Positions 52,947-61,784 are shown, numbered from the stretch's first letter. The stretch is 64,000 nucleotides of DNA from CBDBON01 sp965208395 (GCA_965208395.1 CBDBON010000002.1:687039-751038), one strand, 5' to 3'. Notes: generated from the sequence alone by a model not told the origin. Made by a program: numbers and translations.

Positions 52947-53780
52947 ATGTCCAACGGCAACAACAACGGACACCACCCCAACGGGACGGGCAACGGCCTC
53001 GTCTCGGTCAACGGCAACGGGCACAAGCCCGACGCCGCAATCGTCGCCGAGCACGAGTTGCTCTGGGACGGGCTTGCACCCGCCGTCACCAATGCTCTGA
53101 GCCAGCCCCTAGACGCCACGCTGGTCTCCCAGCGCAAGGGGCGCGGCGGCAGGACCTTCTCCTACATCGAGGGCCATACCGCCATCGACGAGGCCAACAG
53201 GGTCTTCGGCTTCGGCGGGTGGGGGTTCGAGCTGGTCGAGAACGTCAGCCTGCGCCGCATCGAGACGGTCGATAAGCAGACCGGCGAGGTGACAGTGGTG
53301 AACGCCTACACCGCGCCGGTGCGGGTCACCGTCCCCGGCGCTCCGCCCCGCACCGACATCGGCTTCCACGCCGTGACCGACGAGACGGCGGACGGCCATG
53401 AGACGGCCATAAAGGGGTGCGTCACCGACGGCATGAAGCGGGCGCTCCGCAGCTTCGGAGACCGCTTCGGCAACGGCCTCTACGGAGAGCAGCCGCCGGT
53501 GGTCAACGCCCCCAGGTCGGAGCGCGCTCCCGCTCAGGCGCATGCCAATCGGCGCAACGGGGCGCGGACTCAGGCCGGACGGAACGACTCCCAGGTCAAG
53601 ACCCTGCGCAAGCAGCTCATGGAGTTGGCCGGGAAGCAGGGCTTCGACGAGGCGCAGGTGCGAGCCGCCGTCCAGAGGCAGATGGGCAAGGACCTCGACG
53701 ACCTGACGGCGGATGAGATCAGGCGGCTGGTGGAGGCCGCCGCCGACAAGCTCCGGGAGCGGCAGTCGCAGGCGGCCTGA
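52947..53780 (+). CDS. Rad52-family single-strand annealing protein
   Basis: A 277-residue protein. GRGGRTFSYIEGHTAIDEAN followed by FGFGGWGFEL is the Rad52/Rad22 N-terminal signature, and IKGCVTDGMKRALRSFGDRF another. It begins with a low-complexity Asn/Gly/His segment, then after residue 190 has a basic linker and a helical C-terminal domain (QVKTLRKQLMELAGKQGFDE). It would promote strand annealing during ICE circularisation or recombination. AGGAAGGAG precedes the ATG. It acts with the SSB and Cas4-like genes downstream. Confidence 0.92.
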   Translation: MSNGNNNGHHPNGTGNGLVSVNGNGHKPDAAIVAEHELLWDGLAPAVTNALSQPLDATLVSQRKGRGGRTFSYIEGHTAIDEANRVFGFGGWGFELVENVSLRRIETVDKQTGEVTVVNAYTAPVRVTVPGAPPRTDIGFHAVTDETADGHETAIKGCVTDGMKRALRSFGDRFGNGLYGEQPPVVNAPRSERAPAQAHANRRNGARTQAGRNDSQVKTLRKQLMELAGKQGFDEAQVRAAVQRQMGKDLDDLTADEIRRLVEAAADKLRERQSQAA

Positions 53781-53807
53781 CCGTTCAGTGCATCAGCACA
53801 CGGAACC

Positions 53808-53843
53808 GAGCGGGGTTCGTCTCCTTCGGGGGCGGCCCCGCTC
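53808..53843 (+). terminator. GGGGCC-family hairpin after rad52
   Basis: Stem GAGCGGGG/CCCCGCTC with a 20-nt loop, 28 nt before the next start codon. Its right arm GGCCCCGCTCTC recurs in the hairpins at 56427 and 56943. Confidence 0.65.
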
Positions 53844-53870
53844 TCGCATTACAGGAAGGAGGAGAACGAA

Positions 53871-54374
53871 ATGGTGACGACGACCTTGACCTACACGCCC
53901 TGGGGCTGGACGCACGACATTGAGGAGCTGGCCGATGGAGTGCTGCGGGTCTCCACGCCCAGCCACGGCGGGCTGAAGCTCAGCCGCAGGCGGTGGTACG
54001 AGCTTCCCGCCGCCGTCCGCAACGCGATGATGACGGCGACCTTCGCCGAGGAGGACTGCGAGGAGCCGATAGTGAGGACGCTACTGGGCCTGGGCGACGA
54101 CGGGGACCGAGAGATGGCCCTCATGGTTGCGGGCTACTTCGACCGCTACAGTCCCGCGCTTCCCTTCATCCGCAACTGTCCGCCGGGAAACCACTACCAC
54201 ACCACCACCTACCGGAACGGGCACGGGGCAGAGCCATTCGGACGTTTCGACACCCGCTTGGAGGCCGAGTCATTCGCCAACGACCCGGACACCGTGGGCA
54301 GGTACGGGCGGATGGAGGCCGTCGAGTGCGGCGGGACGCACCCCGTCTGCCAGCCAGCCGGGGTGAAGCCATGA
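53871..54374 (+). CDS. DUF7007-like protein
   Basis: A 167-residue protein. TYTPWGWTHDIEELADGVLR followed by STPSHGGLKLSR, then EEDCEEPIVRTLLGL, agrees with what I know of DUF7007-type proteins found on plasmids and ICEs; function unknown. AGGAAGGAGGAG lies upstream. Its stop overlaps the TSCPD gene start by 4 nt, suggesting co-production. Confidence 0.6.
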   Translation: MVTTTLTYTPWGWTHDIEELADGVLRVSTPSHGGLKLSRRRWYELPAAVRNAMMTATFAEEDCEEPIVRTLLGLGDDGDREMALMVAGYFDRYSPALPFIRNCPPGNHYHTTTYRNGHGAEPFGRFDTRLEAESFANDPDTVGRYGRMEAVECGGTHPVCQPAGVKP

Positions 54375-54772
54375 CCCCGGCAACACGGGCCAGACCCCGC
54401 AGCCTGCCCAGCACCACCACGAAGCTGCAAACCGAGCTTGGGAGCCTGTTCATCACCGTCTCCGTGGACGAGGACGGCGAGCCCTTCGAGGTCTTTGGTT
54501 TCCTCGGAAAAGGAGGGAGTTTCCAGCACGGGGTGACGGAACTCGCCTGCCGCCTCATCTCCCTCCACCTGCGACGGGGAACCCCGCTGGAGGAGGTGAT
54601 TGACCAAATTCAGGGCATCCAAGAAATGGCCCCGTTCTGGAACCAGTTGGGCGACGGCAGAAGCGTGCCCGTCCACGGCCTCGGCGATGGCATTGCCCAC
54701 GTCCTCAAGTCCCACCTGAGGGCGAAGGAGGAACGGGAGGAGGCGCAGGAAGCCGAGCATAAGGCGGCGTGA
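54371..54772 (+). CDS. TSCPD-domain protein
   Basis: A 133-residue protein that resembles the C-terminal TSCPD domain of B12-dependent ribonucleotide reductases: RPRSLPSTTTKLQTELGSLF, then FEVFGFLGKGGSFQHGVTEL, and GIQEMAPFWNQLGDGRSVPV. No reductase domain is attached, and the two Cys usually found near the end of the domain are not apparent. A nucleotide-metabolism or nucleic-acid-binding role is likely but unproven. Confidence 0.75.
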   Translation: MTPATRARPRSLPSTTTKLQTELGSLFITVSVDEDGEPFEVFGFLGKGGSFQHGVTELACRLISLHLRRGTPLEEVIDQIQGIQEMAPFWNQLGDGRSVPVHGLGDGIAHVLKSHLRAKEEREEAQEAEHKAA

Positions 54773-54816
54773 ACAAGCCCCGCCTCTCATCTACAGGAAA
54801 TAAGGAGGTAATAGCC

Positions 54817-55917
54817 ATGACAACGATGACCACTGACAGGGCGGAGGTCTTCTCACGCCCTGCGGCGCAATTCAACCACGACGGCGAGCTTGTCATCCGG
54901 GCCTCGTCGGCCCAGAGCTGCCGCCGCGCCCTCTGGTACGCCGCCACGGACCATACGCCGACGAATCCCCCCAGCGACGAGTCGCTCGTGGCGATGGAGG
55001 CAGGCAACGCCCTGGAGCCGGTGGTGGTTCGGGCGATGGAGCGGGCGGGCTGGAAGGTCTCTCCCGCCGACCCCCAGAACCCGCAGCAGGTGGCGGTGCG
55101 TGTCGGCCCCGGTCTGCTGGTCACCGGACACCCGGACGGCGCGGTGCGGATGCCACTTCCCCCAGACGAGGCGGCGACTGAGGTCCAGACGCTCCTCTTT
55201 GGGGGCACATCGGACGCGCCCGCCTACGGGAAGGAGATGGTGGTCGAGGTCAAGACCAGGGGGCCTGAGGCGTTCCGGCGATGGCAGACCCTGGGGGCGG
55301 AGCGCAGCCATCCCGCGGCGGTGGCCCAGGCCGCCTTCTACTCACTGGGCGTGTTCGACGACCTTCGGGATGCCGTGATCGCCACGATGGACACAGGCAG
55401 CAGGACGTGGGACTGGGAGTTGATACCAGCCGAGCGGCTGGAGAAGGCCCTCCAGGACGCCTGCGCCTGGCTCGGCGAACTGGGGGCGCACCACGTTCAG
55501 AACGGGCCGAACCCCGAGGCGCTGCCGGAGCGGGACTTCTCGGCCAACTCCTGGCAGTGCAGGTCGTGTCCCTTCCTGGACACCTGCCTGCCGGGTATGG
55601 CCGAGGTAGATGCTGAACAGGATACCGACGAACAGGAGGTGACGGACGAAGAGGCACGGGACGCGGTGGCGGCCTACACGGAGGCTCAGGACGCAATCAG
55701 AGAACCGGAGAAGGCCAAGCGCAGCGCCCTCGACACCCTGAAGGCGTGGATGCGCCGGAGGGGCGACGCCAAGGTCACCGTCAACGGACGGACGGTGAGC
55801 CTGGTGCACACGACACGCTACTCCACCAACTATCGCCGCTTGAACGAACTTCTCGCCCCGGAGGTCCGGGCGGAAGTGGTGACCGAAAGCGAGTCGGAGT
55901 ACGTGCGGGTCAGCTAG
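54817..55917 (+). CDS. Cas4/AddB-like PD-(D/E)XK nuclease
   Basis: A 366-residue nuclease. The core is TGHPDGAV followed by VVEVKTRG (PD...ExK); an early Cys (SSAQSCRRALWY) and a late cluster (CRSCPFLDTC) have the spacing that binds a 4Fe-4S cluster in Cas4 and AddB. It resembles recombination exonucleases of phages and ICEs, working with Rad52 and SSB. A helical C-terminal tail is present. No Cas1 is nearby, so it is not a CRISPR gene. TAAGGAGG precedes ATG 54817. Confidence 0.85.
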   Translation: MTTMTTDRAEVFSRPAAQFNHDGELVIRASSAQSCRRALWYAATDHTPTNPPSDESLVAMEAGNALEPVVVRAMERAGWKVSPADPQNPQQVAVRVGPGLLVTGHPDGAVRMPLPPDEAATEVQTLLFGGTSDAPAYGKEMVVEVKTRGPEAFRRWQTLGAERSHPAAVAQAAFYSLGVFDDLRDAVIATMDTGSRTWDWELIPAERLEKALQDACAWLGELGAHHVQNGPNPEALPERDFSANSWQCRSCPFLDTCLPGMAEVDAEQDTDEQEVTDEEARDAVAAYTEAQDAIREPEKAKRSALDTLKAWMRRRGDAKVTVNGRTVSLVHTTRYSTNYRRLNELLAPEVRAEVVTESESEYVRVS

Positions 55918-55940
55918 ACGCTCCCAGCGAAGAGCGCAAG

Positions 55941-55974
55941 ACGGGGCCTGCTTCCCTCTACCTGGACGGCCCCG
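55941..55974 (+). terminator. GGGGCC-family hairpin after the Cas4-like gene
   Basis: Stem GGGGCC/GGCCCC with a 20-nt loop that contains CTCTACC, a segment shared with other members. Confidence 0.6.
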
Positions 55975-56009
55975 CCGAGTCACAACCAACCCACAGAAAA
56001 GGAGAGACC

Positions 56010-56384
56010 ATGAGCAACGCAACCGGAACCGCCACGATGTGGCAGGACAACCACAGCGGCGTCCGCGGACACGCGCTGATGACGAAGGAGGTGGGGGACA
56101 CCATCCCCGCCATCTACGCCAACGAGAACGCGAAGGACTACGACACGGTTCTCGCCCCCGCCAAGCTGTTCTCGCCGTTTGGCAACTGGACCTGGTACAT
56201 CACCGAGATGGACCCGGAGTCGGGAGAGTGCTTCGGCCTCGTCCAGGGGTTTGAGACGGAGTTGGGGTACTTCTCGCTCGACGAGCTGGCGGAGGCGACG
56301 GTGTTCGGCGCCGTTCCCGCCGTGGAACGCGATCTCTACTGGCAGCCGAAGACCATCGGCGAGATCAGGAGAGAGTCGCGCTAG
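56010..56384 (+). CDS. DUF2958 protein
   Basis: A 124-residue protein. PAIYANENAKDYDTVLAPAK, then SPFGNWTWYITEMDPESG, and LGYFSLDELAEATV agree with DUF2958, small proteins of unknown activity spread by plasmids and integrated elements. GGAGAG lies before ATG 56010. Its place between the nuclease and SSB genes suggests an accessory transfer or replication role. Confidence 0.8.
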   Translation: MSNATGTATMWQDNHSGVRGHALMTKEVGDTIPAIYANENAKDYDTVLAPAKLFSPFGNWTWYITEMDPESGECFGLVQGFETELGYFSLDELAEATVFGAVPAVERDLYWQPKTIGEIRRESR

Positions 56385-56426
56385 AGCGAGTTTGGCAAGA
56401 CGCTTCCCCTGGCGGGAGCGCAGGAC

Positions 56427-56460
56427 GGGGCCGTCTTCCCCAACTACGGGGAACGGCCCC
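56427..56460 (+). terminator. GGGGCC-family hairpin before ssb
   Basis: Stem GGGGCCGT paired with ACGGCCCC and an inner TCCCC/GGGGA; the apical loop contains AACTAC. It lies about 60 nt before the ssb start. Confidence 0.65.
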
Positions 56461-56521
56461 GCTCTCATTTCAACAGGGCGCGGCACTGGCCGCGCCACAT
56501 CACAAACAGGAGGAAATCGAA

Positions 56522-56890
56522 ATGGCACGCACCATCAACAAGGTGGAACTGTTGGGCAGAGTGGGCACCGAGCCCGAGATGAAGTACACGCCGAACGGCA
56601 CGGCGATCACCACCCTGCGGCTGGCGACGGATCGCCGCCGCCAGGACGGGGAGACGACCGCCGACTGGCACAACATCGTGGTCTGGGGCAAGAGCGCCGA
56701 GGCCGTGAACCAGTTCGTCGGCAAGGGCCAGCGGGTCTACGTCGCCGGACGCCTCGTCCAGAACTCGTGGGAGACGGAGGACGGCCAGCGCCGCTCCAAG
56801 ACCGAGGTCCACACCCAGGAGGTCGTCTTCCTCGACTCCAACAACGGCAACGGGGCGGGCGACGAGGGCGAGGAGGACTCCCCCTTCTAG
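56522..56890 (+). CDS. ssb: Single-stranded DNA-binding protein
   Basis: A 122-residue OB-fold protein. INKVELLGRVGTEPEMKYTP, then WHNIVVWGKSAEAVNQFVGK and GQRVYVAGRL are the SSB signature. The C-terminus is EEDSPF, the acidic tip that recruits repair enzymes. It is an element-borne SSB that protects transferred single strands. AGGAGG precedes the ATG. Confidence 0.95.
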   Translation: MARTINKVELLGRVGTEPEMKYTPNGTAITTLRLATDRRRQDGETTADWHNIVVWGKSAEAVNQFVGKGQRVYVAGRLVQNSWETEDGQRRSKTEVHTQEVVFLDSNNGNGAGDEGEEDSPF

Positions 56891-56942
56891 CTCGTCCAGT
56901 CCGCAACCGGCATACCGGCGCCCGCTCAACCGGGCGCACCAC

Positions 56943-56975
56943 GGGGCCGCTCTCCATCTACCGGAGGGCGGCCCC
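56943..56975 (+). terminator. GGGGCC-family hairpin after ssb
   Basis: Stem GGGGCCGC/GCGGCCCC with inner CTCC/GGAG and loop containing ATCTACC, followed by GCTCTCTTTG. Clearest member of the family. Confidence 0.7.
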
Positions 56976-57011
56976 GCTCTCTTTGTCCGAATCTACAGCA
57001 AGGAGTCCGAC

Positions 57012-57548
57012 ATGACCAGGAAGAAGAACGTCAAGCCTACGGAGACCCCAGGTTCCAACCCGGAGGGACAGGCGCTGCTCGCGGCCCTGCGCAGCAACCT
57101 GAGCCTCTTGGGAGAGCTGGCGATGCGCTACGAGGTCGAGACCCAGCCGGAGCGCTCCAAGGCGGACCTGCCCGCAATCAACACCCCCCAAGACGTGCAT
57201 GACCTGCTGGGGAAGGAGATGTCAGCCCTCGCCCAGGAGCAGCTCAGGGTCCTGCTGCTGGACCGCAGGAACAGGGTGCAGGGACAGCGCACGGTGTACC
57301 AGGGGAACGTGTTTTCGTCGGTGGTGAGGGCGGCCGAGGTGTTCCGTGCCGCCGTGGTCGAGTCTATGCCCTCCGTGATTGTGGCCCACAACCATCCCAG
57401 TGCCGACCCGTCTCCCAGCCCTGAGGACGTGTCCATAACCAGGGACCTGGCCAAGGCGGGCAAGCTCCTGGGCATCGAGCTTCTCGACCACGTGGTCATA
57501 GGCGGCAAGAGCTTTGTCAGCCTCAAAGAAAAGGGGCTGATGCCCTGA
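57012..57548 (+). CDS. radC: RadC/JAB-domain protein
   Basis: A 178-residue member of the RadC MPN (JAMM) family. The metal motif is VAHNHPSADPSPSPEDVSIT (HxH...D), with ELLDHVVIGGKSFVSLKEKG after it. Chromosomal RadC has an extra N-terminal HhH domain that is missing here; element-borne forms like this are common beside anti-restriction or repair genes. Actual enzymatic role remains unclear. AGCAAGGAG lies before the ATG. Confidence 0.9.
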   Translation: MTRKKNVKPTETPGSNPEGQALLAALRSNLSLLGELAMRYEVETQPERSKADLPAINTPQDVHDLLGKEMSALAQEQLRVLLLDRRNRVQGQRTVYQGNVFSSVVRAAEVFRAAVVESMPSVIVAHNHPSADPSPSPEDVSITRDLAKAGKLLGIELLDHVVIGGKSFVSLKEKGLMP

Positions 57549-57635
57549 CCGGACGCTCCCGAACCGTCCGGCCCCCCACGCGGGGACTCGCCCCCGCGCA
57601 TCGGCATCCAAGACTCGCCCGAAAGGAGAATCGCC

Positions 57636-58262
57636 ATGCTCGCAACCCACACCATAGACCCCGACGACCTCTACACCATCTCTGCTGCCGGCTTCAGCGC
57701 CACCGCTGACGCCTTCGCCCGCGACGACCGCACCGAGGGCCTCTGGTTCGTCTCGATGGTCGGCTCCCAGACCGCGCTCAAGGCGATCTGGGCGTCCCTG
57801 CTCAAGCAGCCCCCCGACACCGCCCACATCATCAAAGGGGCGGACGGAATGGCGCTGAGCGGAGGCTTTCAGCGCTGCCAGGTGCCGTACGAGACCATCG
57901 GCACGTGGACGACCAAGATCGCCCGGCTTCGCGGCACCGGCGCCTGGCACGCCCTCGTCTACACCAAGACCGCAGAGTTCTCATACGAGAAGGACTCCTT
58001 CCTGCTGCTGGCGCAGTCGGAGGCGGAGACCCCGGCGCTCCACCACCGCTTCCTCGACCGGCGCAGCCCGCTGCCCCTGCACGGCTCCTGGGCCGACTGG
58101 CTCTGGCAGAGGGGCCTGAAAGAAGGCGAGATAGTCCCGCTGCAAAGCGTGGGCGTCTCCGCCTACAGGTGCTCCCCCAAGTCCGACAAGCTCCGCGAAG
58201 ACCTCTCCTACGCCGTTGCGTCGGGCAGCCTCACCCTGCCGGAGGAGGGGAGCGATGGATAG
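57636..58262 (+). CDS. Unknown ICE protein before the intron
   Basis: A 208-residue protein. Segments such as EGLWFVSMVGSQTALKAIWA and GAWHALVYTKTAEFSYEKDS look globular and well conserved, but I do not recognise a family. GAAAGGAGAATC lies before the ATG. The stop TAG (58260-58262) overlaps the first codons of the intron-split gene, so translation of the two was coupled before the intron arrived. Confidence 0.6.
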   Translation: MLATHTIDPDDLYTISAAGFSATADAFARDDRTEGLWFVSMVGSQTALKAIWASLLKQPPDTAHIIKGADGMALSGGFQRCQVPYETIGTWTTKIARLRGTGAWHALVYTKTAEFSYEKDSFLLLAQSEAETPALHHRFLDRRSPLPLHGSWADWLWQRGLKEGEIVPLQSVGVSAYRCSPKSDKLREDLSYAVASGSLTLPEEGSDG

Positions 58263-58263
58263 G
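58255..58263 (+). CDS. Intron-split gene, 5' exon (three codons)
   Basis: ATG GAT AGG (Met-Asp-Arg), preceded by GGAGGAGGGG. After splicing it joins in frame to 61383. The exon end GATAGG is the presumed intron-binding sequence; CCTAT motifs in the intron at about 58629 and 58671 are candidate pairing sites. Confidence 0.7.
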
Positions 58264-58775
58264 GTGCGCCGCGTCACGCGGCATAGGATACCCGACTCAC
58301 TCGGGAGGGACTCGGAGGAAGTCCCTGGGTCAACCGACCTACCTTGAGGCGAAAGCCGAGGGGGAAAACAGCATGTCGGTAAAGCGGCTACGGCCCCAAA
58401 GCGTTGTAGGGCCGGTTCCGCAAGACCCGCGCGATATGGTGAAGGCTTGATTGCTTGAACCCCAGTCTCCAGTTGGTGAAAATCGCCACCCGCCGGTAGA
58501 ACGCTTGTAACCCGGCGCCGCTCATTGCATGGATGTGTCCTGTCAATCCGTGCACCTCCGATGAGCGGGCAATGACCCATGCGGTCAATTCAAGGAGACG
58601 AACGGGGCACCTACAGTCGCGCTAGAACGTCCTATGCTGACGGAACGCGGGATCGCCTAAGGGACGCGAGTCCTATGGTGACGGAGCCTCCGTAGTAGTC
58701 CGAGGACGGGAAAGCCGTCCACATGGCGAAGGGAGGCAGGTGTCAAACCGAAACTCAGAAAAGGAGGTGCGCGAG

Positions 58776-60566
58776 ATGCGCAACGCCGAAACCATACTGG
58801 GAATCATTCGCGACAGAGGTACACGGGGACTGCCCGTGAACGACCTTTACCGCCAACTTTGGAACCCGAACCTGTACCTGACGGCCTACGGGCGTATCGC
58901 CAAGAACGACGGTGCGCTCACCCCAGGCGCAACACCGGAGACCGCAGACGGGATGAAGATGGACGACATCCACGCGATCATCGAGGCCCTCCGCTTCGAG
59001 CGCTACCGATGGACTCCGGCCCGCCGCGTATACATCCCGAAAGCCAACGGGAAGCGGCGGCCACTCGGACTCCCAACGTGGTCGGACAAAGTGCTGCAAG
59101 AAGTTATGCGTCTCCTACTGGAGGCGTACTACGAACCGCAGTTCAGCGACCGGTCGCACGGCTTCCGGCCCAACCGTGGATGCCACACGGCGTTCACGGA
59201 GATAACCCGCACCTGGACAGGCACGACATGGTTCATCGAAGGAGATATCGCCGGTTGCTTCGACAACATCGACCATAAGGTGTTGCTGGAAATACTAGGC
59301 GAGAACATCCAGGACAACCGTTTCCTGCGGCTTGTTTCCAACCTCCTTGGGGCTGGCTACCTTGAGGACTGGAAGCTCAACGCCACCTACAGTGGCACAC
59401 CTCAGGGAAGTGTGGTGAGTCCCATACTCGCCAACGTCTACCTAGACCGGTTGGACAGGTTCGCGGAGGACGTGCTCTTGCCCGAATACAACCGTGGCAC
59501 CGGACGACGGAAGAACCCGCAGTATCAAAGGGTTTCCAAACGAGTTATGCGTCTACGGCAATCTGGCCATGCAAAGGAAGCGGCGGAACTTCGCCCACTC
59601 CTGCGCACCATGCCCAGCCACGACACCCATGACCCGGCCTACCGCCGTCTCCGGTACACACGGTACGCCGACGACTTTCTACTCGGTTTTGCGGGGCCAA
59701 AGAACGAGGCCGATGAGATCAAGGCCCGGCTAGGCAAGTTCCTGCAAGATAACCTCAAGCTGGAGCTATCCGACGCTAAAACCCTGGTCACCCACGGCCG
59801 CACTGAGGCAGCACGGTTCCTCGGCTACGAGGTCGTCGTTCAGGGGAGCAAAGACAGGCTCGACGCCAGTGGCCGCCGATCGGTCAATGGTATCATCGGG
59901 CTGCGCGTTCCCCAAGACGTCGTACGCGCCAAGAGCGCCGCCTACATGCGTAACGGCAAACCAATCCACCTTGGAATACGAATTCATGACTCGCTTTACA
60001 GCATCGTGGAACAGTACCAGGCGGAGTACCGGGGTGTCGTCAACTACTACCGGCGTGCAACCAACCTGGGCGCACTAAGCCATCTCCGTTGGGTCATGGA
60101 AATGTCACTTGCCAAGACACTCGCGGCAAAGCTGAAGATCAGCGTGCCACAGGTGTTCAAGCGGTACAAAACTACGATTCAGACTGACAAAGGGCCTCGC
60201 AAGGTCCTGATGGTGAAAGTGGCCGAGCCGGGCGAAAAGACGCTGGTGACGTACTGGGGCGGGGTTTCGCTTGCGCGGGACAACGCGGCAACCCTGGTCG
60301 ATAAACACCCCCCGATACTCAATAGTCGGACGGAACTCGAACAGCGCCTGCGGGCCAACGTCTGCGAGCTTTGCGGCTCAACGGTGAAGGTCCAGGTGCA
60401 CCACGTACGAGCGCTGAAAGACTTGCGAAAGAAGGGACGGGCCAAGCCGCCCGTTTGGGTGGAGGTCATGGCAGCACGGCGTCGCAAGACGCTCGTGGCC
60501 TGTGCGTCATGCCACGCGGACATCCACGCCGGACGCCCGCTGAAGCAGAACGAACAGGCAGCCTGA
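58776..60566 (+). CDS. ltrA: Group II intron reverse transcriptase/maturase
   Basis: A 596-residue LtrA-like protein. RT blocks include VYIPKANGKRRPLGLPT, HGFRPNRGCHTAF, FIEGDIAGCFDNIDH, GTPQGSVVSPILANVYLD and the catalytic YTRYADDFLLG. The maturase X domain follows, then a C-terminal HNH endonuclease (CELCGSTVKVQVHHVRALKD, CASCHADIHAG). With RT, maturase and endonuclease intact the intron should be capable of retrohoming. ATG 58776 is preferred because AAAAGGAGG lies 8 nt upstream; a GTG at 58740 is possible. Confidence 0.95.
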   Translation: MRNAETILGIIRDRGTRGLPVNDLYRQLWNPNLYLTAYGRIAKNDGALTPGATPETADGMKMDDIHAIIEALRFERYRWTPARRVYIPKANGKRRPLGLPTWSDKVLQEVMRLLLEAYYEPQFSDRSHGFRPNRGCHTAFTEITRTWTGTTWFIEGDIAGCFDNIDHKVLLEILGENIQDNRFLRLVSNLLGAGYLEDWKLNATYSGTPQGSVVSPILANVYLDRLDRFAEDVLLPEYNRGTGRRKNPQYQRVSKRVMRLRQSGHAKEAAELRPLLRTMPSHDTHDPAYRRLRYTRYADDFLLGFAGPKNEADEIKARLGKFLQDNLKLELSDAKTLVTHGRTEAARFLGYEVVVQGSKDRLDASGRRSVNGIIGLRVPQDVVRAKSAAYMRNGKPIHLGIRIHDSLYSIVEQYQAEYRGVVNYYRRATNLGALSHLRWVMEMSLAKTLAAKLKISVPQVFKRYKTTIQTDKGPRKVLMVKVAEPGEKTLVTYWGGVSLARDNAATLVDKHPPILNSRTELEQRLRANVCELCGSTVKVQVHHVRALKDLRKKGRAKPPVWVEVMAARRRKTLVACASCHADIHAGRPLKQNEQAA

Positions 60567-60698
60567 GTACCAACCGTTGCAACAGATAGGTAGTGTTCCA
60601 ACCGTGAAACGCCCAAACACCTTCCGTTCCCAACGGGGCCGGTGGTAGACTGGGACACGGCAGACCTTCCCTCGAAACAGCACTGGAGGTTCCGGAGC

Positions 60699-61199
60699 GT
60701 GGATACAAAACTCGTCTTCGTGATCCCGACCTTGGTCGGACTCCTCCTTGCATTCAGCTTGGCTTGCAGTGATGCAAAACAAGACCCTGTGCTTGCTCGG
60801 GAGCAGGTTGAACTGGACAGGCATCGTGACATGTGGGAGCAAACCCGCGCCCATGACTACACGTATGAGTACAGCGTACTCTGCGAGTGCCCGGATCACG
60901 CCAGCAAGACCGTCAAGGTCACTGTACTGGACGGGGACATAGAGTCAGTCGAAAGCGTAGGGTTCGTCGAGTCCGCCATCTATACAAAATCTGGTGGGCC
61001 AATGACAGAACTACCCCGCTACCACACCATCGACCGCTTTTTCGACGTGATCCAAGAAGCCATTACCGGTGAGGCCGACCAACTTACCGTCAGCTACGAC
61101 AGTGAGTTCGGGTACCCAACGAAAGTCGAGATTGACTACACCGTCAATGCGATAGACGACGAGTATACCCTCAAGGTCAAAGCTTACTCGCCTCACTGA
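60699..61199 (+). CDS. DUF6174-like lipoprotein carried inside the intron
   Basis: A 166-residue protein with signal peptide VFVIPTLVGLLLAFSLACS, lipobox LAC, then a mature domain with CECPDHASKTVKVTVLDGD, FFDVIQEAITGEADQLTVSY and DSEFGYPTKVEIDY, which agrees with DUF6174 (small lipoproteins of unknown role). GTG 60699 is chosen because GGAGG lies 9 nt upstream. It sits 133 nt after the maturase stop and 87 nt before domain V, so it is part of the intron RNA. Such cargo is rare. It is intact and has no frame damage. Confidence 0.75.
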   Translation: MDTKLVFVIPTLVGLLLAFSLACSDAKQDPVLAREQVELDRHRDMWEQTRAHDYTYEYSVLCECPDHASKTVKVTVLDGDIESVESVGFVESAIYTKSGGPMTELPRYHTIDRFFDVIQEAITGEADQLTVSYDSEFGYPTKVEIDYTVNAIDDEYTLKVKAYSPH

Positions 61200-61285
61200 A
61201 CAGGCTCACACGAGCCTGGCCCCTACGATGCGGACGGTGCCACCGGCACCTCACCACAGACGCTACCTCCTGTAACGACACCGGA

Positions 61286-61319
61286 GAGCCGGATGACGCG
61301 AAAGTGTCACGTCCGGTTC
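61286..61319 (+). ncRNA. Group II intron domain V
   Basis: A 34-nt hairpin beginning GAGCCGGATGACGCGAAAG and ending GTCCGGTTC. The GAAA tetraloop, two-nt bulge and lower helix with the AGC triad are of the standard catalytic form. It lies 63 nt before the intron 3' end. Confidence 0.9.
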
Positions 61320-61382
61320 GGAGGGGGGCCGACGGAAAAGTGCTCCATTAGCGCGGAGTAACTCGCCGGCGGCCTACCCGAC

Positions 61383-61784
61383 ACCCTGAAGCGGGCCAAG
61401 CGCAACAGCAAGCGGCGGGGACAGCGCAACTACGAGGCATGGCGGCGGTTCTCCCCTGACGGGAATACCTGCCGCTACTGCCCGCACGACAACACCGCGC
61501 ACCTCATGAGTTCGGGGCAACCCCACTTCTTCAGGCCGGCGACGGAGGCGGAGCGGCGCGACCTCTCGGTCACGCTCTACCGGCACACGCTGCCGGACGG
61601 CGGCTCGGTGCTGGTGCGGCGCATCACCGTCGCCAACCGCGCCGAGCTCATCACCGCCTACTGCGTGGCGTGCGCCGAGAGCATCGGGACTCACCAGGTC
61701 CTGTGCTACCAGCGCAACCTTGCCGTCGGAGAGGTGGTCGGTCTGGCAAAGAACGGCCACAAGGACATCGGAATCGCCGCCTGA
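61383..61784 (+). CDS. Intron-split gene, 3' exon
   Basis: Joined to the 5' exon this gives a 136-residue basic protein (MDR-TLKRAKRNSKRRGQRN). Two Cys/His groups, CRYCPHDNTAH and CVACAES, suggest a zinc-binding fold. The rest (GGSVLVRRITVANRAELITA) is unassigned. Basic N-terminus and zinc pairs fit a nucleic-acid-binding protein of the ICE. The frame is intact through to a TGA. Confidence 0.7.
   Translation, partial: TLKRAKRNSKRRGQRNYEAWRRFSPDGNTCRYCPHDNTAHLMSSGQPHFFRPATEAERRDLSVTLYRHTLPDGGSVLVRRITVANRAELITAYCVACAESIGTHQVLCYQRNLAVGEVVGLAKNGHKDIGIAA

Larger units (their letters stand above)
58264..61382 (+). mobile_element. Group II intron with maturase and lipoprotein cargo
   Basis: A 3,119-nt retroelement. 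It starts GTGCG (58264), the group II 5' consensus, and ends CCTACCCGAC (61373-61382). A 34-nt domain V is at 61286-61319. A maturase gene lies in the domain IV position and a second, lipoprotein, gene lies between it and domain V. Exons join without a frameshift, which supports both boundaries. Splicing would restore the interrupted gene, so the intron may be neutral to its host ICE. Confidence 0.9.
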
